Assembly: GCA_018825335.1 (NCBI GenBank) | Contig: JAHJEW010000023.1 | Coordinates: 1 to 14,118, forward strand | DNA: 14,118 bases | Reading direction: 5' to 3' | Source of the DNA: Patescibacteria group bacterium | Lineage (GTDB): Bacteria; Patescibacteriota; Gracilibacteria; UBA1369 | Shown: positions 7,724-14,118 of the stretch, in pieces | Layout of the letters: every line of letters begins with the position of its first letter | How positions within the stretch are numbered: position 1 is the first letter of the stretch | Notes under the pieces: generated by a model | Seen by the model: the letters and a program-made list of their open reading frames with translations, nothing else | Database searches by the model: none | What the model was told of the DNA's origin: nothing | Program-made: the position numbers and the translations under genes

Positions 7724-9481
7724 TCAGTCGCGATAATCGCGGCCGAATCTTTTTTCCAGTTCGTCAAAACTTATTGAAAACATGGTCGGTCTTCCGTGCG
7801 GGCAGGTGTACGGAAGATCAAGTTTCATAAGTTTTTCGCACAGTGACTGCTGCTCCTCTTTGCTTAAAGGGTCGCCGAATTTAACGGCGCTGCGGCAGGC
7901 GGCGAACACAAGGGCGCGCTCCTTACGCTTTTGAAAATCGCCCTTTTCCGCGTAGTCGCAGAGATCATCCAGAAGCCCCCGCAGCGCCGCAGCAATATCA
8001 TGCTTAACAAGATAACCCGGCACCGCGAAAACCGAATAAGTGTTACCGCCGAAAGGTTCGATCTCGTAGCCCATGCCTTCAAAAAGTTCTTTATTATCTT
8101 CAATCAGCGCGGCCTCGCGCGGTGGCAGCTCAAGCTGAAGCGGCGCCAACAGCGGCTGCACGGACTTCTGTTTCCGCTCAAACTCGGCCAGCAGCTCGCT
8201 ATAACGTATCCGCTCGTGCGCCGCGTGTTGGTCAATAATCACCAGCGCGTCCCCCTGTCTGCACAAAATATAGGAGTTATCCAGCTGCGCCAAAGGCTCC
8301 AGTTCCGCCAGCCCCGCGCGCTCGGCCACACCGACAACCACTCGCGCCGTCTCTTCCAAAAGCGGCTTATCCTCAACCTTCATCACCCCGGAATGCTCAC
8401 GCGCGACGCCAAAGTCAGCCCCGCCAAAGTCGGCGACGCCATACGCGGCTCCGTCATTGGCCGCACTATCCGCCGAAAAAACAGGCGCCAGAACATGCTT
8501 CTCCAAAGCCTTTTTACACGCACTCACTAAAATCCTGAAAACCTCCTTCTCATCCGAAAAGCGAACCTCCAGCTTGCGCGGATGAACATTCACATCCACA
8601 AGAGACGGATCAATCGTAAGAAAAAGCAGAAAAACCGGATACTTTTCTTTCGGTAAAAGCGAAAAATAACTCTGCCGCACCGCGTAGGAAAGAACATGCG
8701 AATTAACCTCCCGCCCGTTCACAAACAAATGCTGCCCCCTACGATTACTCCGCGCGATCACCGGTTTCCCAATAAAACCCTCAAGCTGAATCTGGCTGTG
8801 CCCGTAAAAAACCGGAATAAAACAGTCGGTCACCTGCCGCCCCAAAAGCTCCGCCGCACGAACAATACTATCTTCCGTAGCGGGCAAATCGAAAACCACT
8901 TTATCATCATGCACAAGCCGGAAAGCAACCTCATTATTTGCCAAAGCAAGCCCCGTTAGCGTATCCAGAATATGCCCATACTCGGTCGAGTCATTTTTCA
9001 AATACTTCTTCCGCGCAGGCGTATTGAAAAAAAGCTGACGCACCTCGGCCTGCGTACCCTCCGGACATCCCATCGCCTTAACCTTTTTCAGCTGCCCGCC
9101 TTCACAAACAATCATCGTTCCATACATGGACCCGCGCTTCTTGGTCTGCAAAACAAAATTGGAAACAGACGAAATACTCGCAAGCGCCTCACCCCTAAAA
9201 CCAAGCGAACGAATATTAAAAAGATCATCACTGCTGGTAATTTTACTCGTTGCATGCCTTTCCAAAGCCATTCGCGCATCTTCAGGCTCCATCCCGATCC
9301 CGTCATCCGTAATGCGCAATAAGTCATCACCGCCGCCGTTAACTTCAATCGTAATTCGCTTCGCCCCGGCGTCCAGACTATTCTCTACCAGCTCTTTCAC
9401 CACAGACGCCGGCCTCTCCACAACTTCACCCGCTGCGATCTGATTGATTAGATGCTCAGGTAATACTTTGATGATTGCCAT
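7724..9481 (-). CDS. mutL: DNA mismatch repair protein MutL with endonuclease motifs
   Basis: A 585-residue mismatch-repair ATPase that links MutS recognition to strand incision. The GHKL ATPase motifs are KELVENSLDAGA (29-40; catalytic E30, Mg-binding N34), DDGIGM (59-64), RHATSKI (75-81) and LGFRGEALASISS (93-105). NTPARKKYLK (153-162) is also typical. A linker (about 335-370) holds a 5-residue near-repeat. The C-terminal domain has DQHAAHERIRYSE (417-429), AACRSAVK (527-534), CPHGRP (560-565) and FGRDY (579-583), which is the endonuclease-type set used where MutH is absent. The final Glu of the first motif is displaced by one residue (S428, E429). QPLLAP (442-447) resembles the beta-clamp-binding motif. 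The start at 9481 gives MAIIKVLPEHLINQIAAGEV, the family N-terminus; the ORF runs 26 codons further upstream but that part looks non-coding. It is not adjacent to mutS. Confidence 0.96.
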   Translation of the reverse strand: MAIIKVLPEHLINQIAAGEVVERPASVVKELVENSLDAGAKRITIEVNGGGDDLLRITDDGIGMEPEDARMALERHATSKITSSDDLFNIRSLGFRGEALASISSVSNFVLQTKKRGSMYGTMIVCEGGQLKKVKAMGCPEGTQAEVRQLFFNTPARKKYLKNDSTEYGHILDTLTGLALANNEVAFRLVHDDKVVFDLPATEDSIVRAAELLGRQVTDCFIPVFYGHSQIQLEGFIGKPVIARSNRRGQHLFVNGREVNSHVLSYAVRQSYFSLLPKEKYPVFLLFLTIDPSLVDVNVHPRKLEVRFSDEKEVFRILVSACKKALEKHVLAPVFSADSAANDGAAYGVADFGGADFGVAREHSGVMKVEDKPLLEETARVVVGVAERAGLAELEPLAQLDNSYILCRQGDALVIIDQHAAHERIRYSELLAEFERKQKSVQPLLAPLQLELPPREAALIEDNKELFEGMGYEIEPFGGNTYSVFAVPGYLVKHDIAAALRGLLDDLCDYAEKGDFQKRKERALVFAACRSAVKFGDPLSKEEQQSLCEKLMKLDLPYTCPHGRPTMFSISFDELEKRFGRDYRD

Positions 9482-9546
9482 AATGGAAGAATAAATGTGC
9501 TTACTAACTATTAAAAAATAGACCATTAAAAAGCAATGAACCGGGG

Positions 9547-9575
9547 TTGACGAATGCAAGTAAACATTCTAAATT
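9547..9575 (+). promoter_or_regulatory. Sigma70-type promoter for the helical protein gene
   Basis: TTGACG (9547-9552) and TAAATT (9570-9575) are separated by exactly 17 bp and lie 21 bp before the ATG at 9597. The predicted leader is about 15 bases and lacks a Shine-Dalgarno. It sits in the 115-bp gap between the divergent mutL and this gene. Confidence 0.55.
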
Positions 9576-9596
9576 AACCACCTTTTTACACGAATC

Positions 9597-10742
9597 ATGT
9601 CTAAAGAAGCCCAGACAGTACTGGATAATATTCAGTCCATAGATCCGGAAAAACTCAAACAGGAATGCAGCGGAGACCTTTTACCTGAAATAAGGGAAAA
9701 ATTAACGCAGGTGCGTGCGCATCTGGATACGTTAAAAAGCGTAATAGATGCAGCCGGTCAACGCGGCTACAGAGAGCCGGCGCTAAACGGCGAAAACCCT
9801 CAGTCTCCGCCGGAAAACCAAAAAGCTCTGGTTCCGGCCCCGCAAAATCTGCCGGCTCACGACCCCAAAGCCGCCGCCGAAAAACTGAAAATCCTTGAAG
9901 GAATAGAAAATAAACAATTAAAGCAAAAATTATTTCTCGCCTCCGCTTTTTTGTCTTCGCGTTCAATAAAGCTTTTTGTAGAGCCGGATCAGGCCCTGGA
10001 AAAATACATTGTAGAGATACTTTCTCGGCAAGATCAAATTGCTGCAAACGAACAGATGCCGGATATTCCCGGGCAAGTACTACAAATAGTGGATCAACTT
10101 TTAAAACATGCCCAAACAAAGTCGACTGAAAAAAGACACTTCATGTTCTGGCGCAAAGATATTCAGGCCGAGTGGCTTGAGAAAGAAATAGACTGGCTGA
10201 CCAGCAATATGAAACAACCGGAAAAAACACCGATAAATCTATTAAGCGTGCAGCAACTGAAAAACAAATTAAAAGAATTGTCACACAAATTAAAAATATT
10301 GGCGGAATTATATAAAGACGATGAACTGCCCTCAATCATGATTCGTCCCCAGACCTGGATGTCGGAAACGATTAAAATGTCTCTATTTGATTTCTTAAAA
10401 GACTATTTAATTCCCAACCAAAATTTATTTAAGCCGGAATCTGATGAACTGAAAGAACTATTTAGAATCACCAAGGAAACAAAAAAATGGCAGACAGGAG
10501 AAGATGCATATTCAACAAGATGGGCGAAAATGAGACAATTATTTGCCATGATACCATTGGAACTTCTTCAGGAGTTAAGCGGCGAAACCTGCCACGCACT
10601 TATGGAATGCCTTATAAAAGAAAGCAACGAAATGTATATTAAAAGATTCGGCCGGGAAGAATTGCGAGCGTTTATAGAGCGCGGGGATTTCTCCGAAGCG
10701 GGTATTTTAACTGTTTTTCGGGAAAGAGCGGCCCAAGGATGA
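9597..10742 (+). CDS. Hypothetical helical cytoplasmic protein between mutL and mutS
   Basis: I do not recognise this 381-residue protein. It has no signal peptide or membrane segment and looks almost entirely alpha-helical. A short N-terminal helical part (about 1-53) is followed by a Pro/Asn/Gln-rich linker (about 58-92), then a long helical part rich in Lys, Glu and Leu. There is an aromatic patch around HFMFWRKDIQAEWLEKEIDWL (182-202), and MIPLELLQELSGE lies near 317-329. No enzyme motif or metal site is evident. By eye its GC content is lower than that of mutL and mutS. It has its own promoter, diverges from mutL, and its TGA ends at the base before the complement of the mutS stop, so the two genes abut tail to tail. 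A regular start, good promoter and full-length open frame argue that it is real. Confidence 0.75.
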   Translation: MSKEAQTVLDNIQSIDPEKLKQECSGDLLPEIREKLTQVRAHLDTLKSVIDAAGQRGYREPALNGENPQSPPENQKALVPAPQNLPAHDPKAAAEKLKILEGIENKQLKQKLFLASAFLSSRSIKLFVEPDQALEKYIVEILSRQDQIAANEQMPDIPGQVLQIVDQLLKHAQTKSTEKRHFMFWRKDIQAEWLEKEIDWLTSNMKQPEKTPINLLSVQQLKNKLKELSHKLKILAELYKDDELPSIMIRPQTWMSETIKMSLFDFLKDYLIPNQNLFKPESDELKELFRITKETKKWQTGEDAYSTRWAKMRQLFAMIPLELLQELSGETCHALMECLIKESNEMYIKRFGREELRAFIERGDFSEAGILTVFRERAAQG

Positions 10743-13295
10743 CTAGTCCATATTCTTCAACTCCGCCAGCCTCTTAAGCGCTTCCATCGGCGTTATATTG
10801 TCAGTGTCAATTCTGGCCAGTTCTTCTTTGATAGGATTATGTTCGCGCACTTGCTCCGCATCGTTACCAAAAAGTTCCACCTGTCCATGCGCCGGACGAC
10901 CCAAAAGTTCTTTCGCAATGCCGGATTCCAAAGCGCCCTCCTCCAGATCGCGCAGAATACTGTACGCGCGCGCAACAGTTTCCGCCGGCATGCCTGCAAG
11001 TTTCGCCACTTCAATACCATAGCTTCGCGACGCCCCTCCGCGCCCAACCTTATACAAAAACACTACGCCGTCCTTTTCATTTTCCAGAGCCGCGACGCTG
11101 TAATTGGCGGCATTTTGCAGCTTGTCCGTCAGCGAAATCAGCTCATGATAATGCGTTGCAAAAAGCGTTTTCGCTCCAACTTTGTCGTGAATAAATTCCA
11201 TAATCGCCCACGCGATGCTCATACCGTCATAAGTGGAAGTCCCGCGCCCAATCTCATCCAGAATAATTAAACTATGCTCGCTCGCATTCTCCAGAATATG
11301 CGCGGCCTCCTGCATCTCCACCATAAAAGTACTCTGCCCTTTCACCAGATTATCCGAAGCGCCCACGCGCGTAAAAATCCTGTCCACCAGCCCTATTTCG
11401 GCCTTCGTAGCCGGAACGAAACTGCCAATCTGCGCCATTAAAACAATCAAAGCTGTCTGCCGCAGATAAGTCGATTTACCACCCATGTTCGGCCCCGTAA
11501 TCAAATGAAACCGCTCACCGTCTTGGATTAATTCCGTGTCGTTCGGCACAAACCGCGCCGCATAACTCATCTTCTCCACAACCGGATGCCTGCCCGCCGT
11601 AATTATAATGTTTCCGCCATCATTAATCAGCGGCTTGCAGTAGCCGTTTTCCAGCGCAACTTTCGCGAAAGAACAAAGTACGTCCAAAAGCGCGAGGCGC
11701 TTCGCCGTGCGCTGAATCCGTTTAATCTCCACCAAAACAGTAGCGCGGATTTCTGTAAAAATTTTCTGTTCAAGCGCGATGATTTTTTCCTGCGCTCCCA
11801 GAACTTTTTCCTCGAACTCCTTTAATTCGGGCGTAATATAGCGCTCCGCGTTCACCGTAGTTTGTTTGCGGATCCACTCCTGCGGCACTTTCCCGACCTG
11901 CCCTTTGGAAACTTCCAGATAGTATCCGAAAACCTTATTGTATCGGACTTTCAAATTATTAATGCCGGTGCGCTCAATCTCCTGTTGCTGCAGACCTTGA
12001 ATAAATCGCTTCCCCTCGCCGCTAACAGCTTTCAGCTCATCCAGCTCGCGGTTGTATCCGTCCGCAATAATCCCGCCCTCGTTCATATTCAGGGGAGGAT
12101 CGGAAACGATCGCGCGGCCGATTAGTCCGGTCAGATCTTCCAGCGGATCAATGTTATCCCTGATTTCTTTTATAAGATCCGCCGAAGTGTCGGCCAGTAG
12201 TCCACGAACAACAGCAGCCTGCCGTAAAGAGTTTTTAAGACCGGTAAGATCGCGCGCGCTGCCGCGTCCCATAGACAGGCGTGAAAGCAGCCGCTCCAGA
12301 TCCATAACCGACTTAAGAGTTTCCCGCAGATTTTCCAAAAGCGCGCGCTTGCACGTCAGCTCCATAGCAGCATCCAGACGCTCATCAATTTTCCCTTTAT
12401 TCAGCAGAGGATTGGTCAAAAAAGACCGCAGCAACCTGCCGCCCATGGACGTTTGAGTCCGGTCCAGAACCCATAAAAGAGACCCCTCTTTATTCCCCTC
12501 GCGCAGGGTTTCCAGAAGCTCAAGATTCTTCAGAGTCGCCTCATCCAACGGCATAAATTCATTGTCATCACGCCGGGTGGGATGCAAATGTTCCAGTGAA
12601 TTTTTTTGCGTAGTGCGCAGATAGTCCATTAACAACGCGTCCGCGCCCTGCGCGCCCGCCGCTTCCACGTCGCCACCGGGTTCATGCTCAAAAAAGAAAA
12701 CACCTGCAAGCGCGCCGCGGAGCCTGCACACAATTTCATTTTCCAAAAACCCCGACGGAACAACAATTTCCTTTGGCATTGTGCGCGTAGTCGCGGCGCG
12801 CAGATACTTCGCGCCATAGCGCTGCGCCCCGTAGAACTCACCCGTGGTCACATCCGCGTACGCAAATTCAAAACGCCCATCGCCTTCCGCCCCATCATGA
12901 GCCTCATCCAACACGGGGCACAGAGCCCCCACAAAATTATTCGCTTTTCCATCAAGAATCTTCTCATCAAAAGTCGTCCCCGGTGTCACAACACGAGTAA
13001 CCTCGCGCTCCACAATCCCCCGCTCTTTCGGATCGGAAATCTGATCACAAATCGCCACCCTCTTCCCCATTTTAGTCAGCTTAGCAATATAACCATCCGC
13101 AGCATGATGAGGAACTCCGCACATGGGCACGCGCTTTTCATCTTTCCCGCGCCCCGTTAAAGTCAGCCCTAAAAGCCCGGAAACCTCTACCGCATCCTCA
13201 AAAAACATTTCATAAAAATCCCCGAGTCGAAAAAAAAGCAGAGCATCTCCATGCTTTTTTTTAATCTCCTTATACTGTCTCATCATTGGAGTCAT
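10743..13295 (-). CDS. mutS: DNA mismatch repair protein MutS
   Basis: A complete 850-residue MutS1, which recognises mispairs and small loops and recruits MutL. The mismatch-binding motif is GDFYEMF (25-31), with F27 stacking on the mispair and E29 contacting it. The connector, lever and clamp domains follow. The ABC-type ATPase has Walker A GPNMGGKST (601-609), the signature region STFMVEMQEAAHIL (655-668), Walker B LIILDEIGRGTST (676-688) and THYHEL (714-719). QVELF (805-809) near the C-terminus looks like a beta-clamp-binding motif. The C-terminus ITPMEALKRLAELK (834-847) is typical of the family, so nothing is truncated. The start (MTPMMRQYKE) matches the conserved TPMM..Y segment; E. 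coli MutS carries about ten more residues before it. The ATG overlaps the stop of the upstream YqfO-like gene by ATGA, which points to translational coupling. Confidence 0.97.
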   Translation of the reverse strand: MTPMMRQYKEIKKKHGDALLFFRLGDFYEMFFEDAVEVSGLLGLTLTGRGKDEKRVPMCGVPHHAADGYIAKLTKMGKRVAICDQISDPKERGIVEREVTRVVTPGTTFDEKILDGKANNFVGALCPVLDEAHDGAEGDGRFEFAYADVTTGEFYGAQRYGAKYLRAATTRTMPKEIVVPSGFLENEIVCRLRGALAGVFFFEHEPGGDVEAAGAQGADALLMDYLRTTQKNSLEHLHPTRRDDNEFMPLDEATLKNLELLETLREGNKEGSLLWVLDRTQTSMGGRLLRSFLTNPLLNKGKIDERLDAAMELTCKRALLENLRETLKSVMDLERLLSRLSMGRGSARDLTGLKNSLRQAAVVRGLLADTSADLIKEIRDNIDPLEDLTGLIGRAIVSDPPLNMNEGGIIADGYNRELDELKAVSGEGKRFIQGLQQQEIERTGINNLKVRYNKVFGYYLEVSKGQVGKVPQEWIRKQTTVNAERYITPELKEFEEKVLGAQEKIIALEQKIFTEIRATVLVEIKRIQRTAKRLALLDVLCSFAKVALENGYCKPLINDGGNIIITAGRHPVVEKMSYAARFVPNDTELIQDGERFHLITGPNMGGKSTYLRQTALIVLMAQIGSFVPATKAEIGLVDRIFTRVGASDNLVKGQSTFMVEMQEAAHILENASEHSLIILDEIGRGTSTYDGMSIAWAIMEFIHDKVGAKTLFATHYHELISLTDKLQNAANYSVAALENEKDGVVFLYKVGRGGASRSYGIEVAKLAGMPAETVARAYSILRDLEEGALESGIAKELLGRPAHGQVELFGNDAEQVREHNPIKEELARIDTDNITPMEALKRLAELKNMD

Positions 13296-13618
13296 GGCAG
13301 ATTCAGTAAAGGATAAACATCAATCGCCGGCTCCTCATACGGATGCACAGCCCTCACTGCAGCCAAAACTTCCTCAAGTTTCTCCGTCGGACAAACCGTT
13401 TCAATCCTCTCCTCCGGCACCTCCTCAAGCTCGCCAACAGTGCCCACAAACGGATCGGCCCCCTCAAGCGGCCTGAACCTGCCTATTCCACCAACCGAAA
13501 AAGAGCAGGAATCATAATTGCCGATTTTCCCAGCTCCCGCCTTTGCAAGCGCGTCGCGCACCGCATCCGCATGCGAAGGCGGCACAAACACAAATATTCT
13601 TACAAATGAAAATTCCAT
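13292..13618 (-). CDS. YqfO/NIF3-insert-type small protein
   Basis: A 108-residue protein matching the stand-alone form of the domain inserted in NIF3/YqfO proteins, which has a CutA/PII-like ferredoxin fold. Visible family motifs are a strand VRIFVFVPPSHADAVRDALA (6-25), GAGKIGNYDSCSF (28-40), GRFRP (46-50), DPFVGTVGELE (55-65) and the C-terminal HPYEEPAIDVY (92-102). The dinuclear-metal NIF3 catalytic halves are absent. Its biochemical role is not established; PII/CutA-like folds often form trimers that bind small ligands or metals. The start at 13618 (MEFSFVRIFVF) is preferred over a site 8 codons upstream because homology begins here. Its TGA shares bases with the mutS ATG, so the two form an operon. 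Confidence 0.88.
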   Translation of the reverse strand: MEFSFVRIFVFVPPSHADAVRDALAKAGAGKIGNYDSCSFSVGGIGRFRPLEGADPFVGTVGELEEVPEERIETVCPTEKLEEVLAAVRAVHPYEEPAIDVYPLLNLP

Positions 13619-13656
13619 AACTGGACACGCTAAAAATCGCAAAATAAAGCACGTGA

Positions 13657-13684
13657 ATAATAGTTAAAAGATTCCTAAAAACAA
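13657..13684 (-). promoter_or_regulatory. Possible promoter of the yqfO-like/mutS operon
   Basis: Reading the - strand, TTGTTT (13684-13679) is followed after 16 bp by TATTAT (13662-13657), upstream of the ATG at 13618. The -10 is good (5 of 6) but the -35 matches only in TTG. The surrounding 135-bp gap is very AT-rich, so a chance match is quite possible. Confidence 0.35.
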
Positions 13685-13734
13685 AGTGGAATAATACTTA
13701 AAAAGTGTTGAAATAAAAAAGAAGACCTTAAGTA

Positions 13735-13751
13735 TAGGGGATCTTACCCTA
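13735..13751 (-). terminator. Possible terminator stem-loop after the partial surface-protein gene
   Basis: TAGGG (13735-13739) pairs with CCCTA (13747-13751) around a 7-base loop, 2 bases past the stop of the - strand gene. On that strand the stem is followed by 11 bases and then a T-rich run (TTCTTTTTTATTT). The stem is only 5 bp and the T-run is displaced, so this is a weak intrinsic-terminator candidate. Confidence 0.35.
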
Positions 13752-13753
13752 AC

Positions 13754-14118
13754 TTATTTTCTCGTTTGAGGTGTGAAAATAAAATGGCCAACATCGGATT
13801 CTGCGGTTGGTGAGCCGGTAACATTATGATCAGAAAAATATTTTACTCTCCAATAACAGTACATATTTTTCGTTTTATCAAGTTTCTTCGTCAGAATATC
13901 CTTGTCTTTATTATCTTGAATGTAAGATAATTCTTCCCAGGAAACGGGGAATTCATGTCCATCAAATGAATTGATGCGATAATTATTATTATCGCATCCC
14001 AAATCGATAGTATAACCACCTGAACTGGATTGACCGAATCCTTTGTTTTTCCAGGAAAACACTTGATTGGATATTGCGTAATTCAAGAGTGCATTCTGCT
14101 CCGGGGATTCTAGCGTAA
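13754..14118 (-). CDS. C-terminal part of a probable surface protein (Fn3-like end), partial
   Basis: The reading frame is open from the window edge to a TAA at 13754-13756, giving at least 120 residues; the true start lies outside. An internal TTG at 14086 is not a convincing start because open frame continues upstream of it. The sequence is rich in Asn, Ser, Gly, Tyr and aromatic residues, with few hydrophobic helices. It ends NMYCYWRVKYFSDHNVTGS and then SDVGHFIFTP, the strand pattern (Y-x-W-R-V, then a terminal S-x-x-x-F-x-F) seen at the end of fibronectin-III-like repeats of secreted proteins. That suggests an extracellular protein, but the family call is tentative. GC content is visibly lower than in the mutS region. 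Confidence 0.7.
   Translation of the reverse strand, partial: TLESPEQNALLNYAISNQVFSWKNKGFGQSSSGGYTIDLGCDNNNYRINSFDGHEFPVSWEELSYIQDNKDKDILTKKLDKTKNMYCYWRVKYFSDHNVTGSPTAESDVGHFIFTPQTRK

Noticed and set aside
7729..7741. CGCGAT-A-ATCGCG near-palindrome at the end of mutL as a terminator
   Set aside because: It lies within mutL codons, has almost no loop in its full form and no T-tract follows on either strand.
7931..8530. 199-codon + strand frame opposite mutL
   Set aside because: Arg/Gln/Leu-rich shadow of a conserved gene, with no promoter or recognisable motif.
9482..9559. Upstream extension of mutL by 26 codons
   Set aside because: MutL homology starts at MAIIKVLP, and the extension covers AT-rich intergenic DNA.
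1..14118. CRISPR array, insertion sequence, toxin-antitoxin or phage-defence module
   Set aside because: No spaced repeats, transposase, terminal inverted repeats or small toxin-antitoxin gene pairs were seen; nearly all of the window is accounted for by the genes listed.

Overview
The window looks like an ordinary, gene-dense piece of a bacterial chromosome. It most resembles the Patescibacteria (Candidate Phyla Radiation). The evidence is a short alanyl-tRNA synthetase that ends after its editing domain, a DUF3352-like/DUF4012 membrane-protein pair, and starts that all lack a Shine-Dalgarno sequence. Placement below that level is inference. Four genes end in TGA at the expected family length or position, so the UGA=Gly code of Gracilibacteria/Absconditabacteria is unlikely.

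Layout. Bases 1-63 are the 3' part of tRNA-Arg(CCU), cut by the window edge, followed after 49 bp by miaB (+). alaS (-) converges on miaB; a 9-bp inverted repeat covers the alaS stop. alaS is divergent from a two-gene (+) unit: a single-pass membrane protein resembling DUF3352, then, 9 bp later, a single-pass DUF4012 protein. mutL (-) converges on this unit. An unrecognised helical protein (+) with a good promoter follows; its stop abuts the stop of mutS (-) with no spacer. mutS is preceded by a small YqfO/NIF3-insert-type gene (-) whose stop overlaps the mutS start (ATGA). After a 135-bp AT-rich gap, the window ends in the C-terminal part of a probable surface protein (-) that ends in a fibronectin-III-like strand pattern.

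How the genes work together. The tRNA, miaB and alaS serve translation: arginine decoding, 2-methylthio modification of adenosine 37, and alanine charging with editing. MutS and MutL form a methyl-independent mismatch-repair pair: MutL carries endonuclease motifs and both proteins carry likely beta-clamp-binding motifs. No mutH is seen. The DUF3352-like/DUF4012 pair and the last partial gene belong to the cell envelope, with unknown roles. No mobile element, CRISPR array or clear defence system is present. The least understood parts are the envelope pair, the helical protein between mutL and mutS, and the small gene coupled to mutS.
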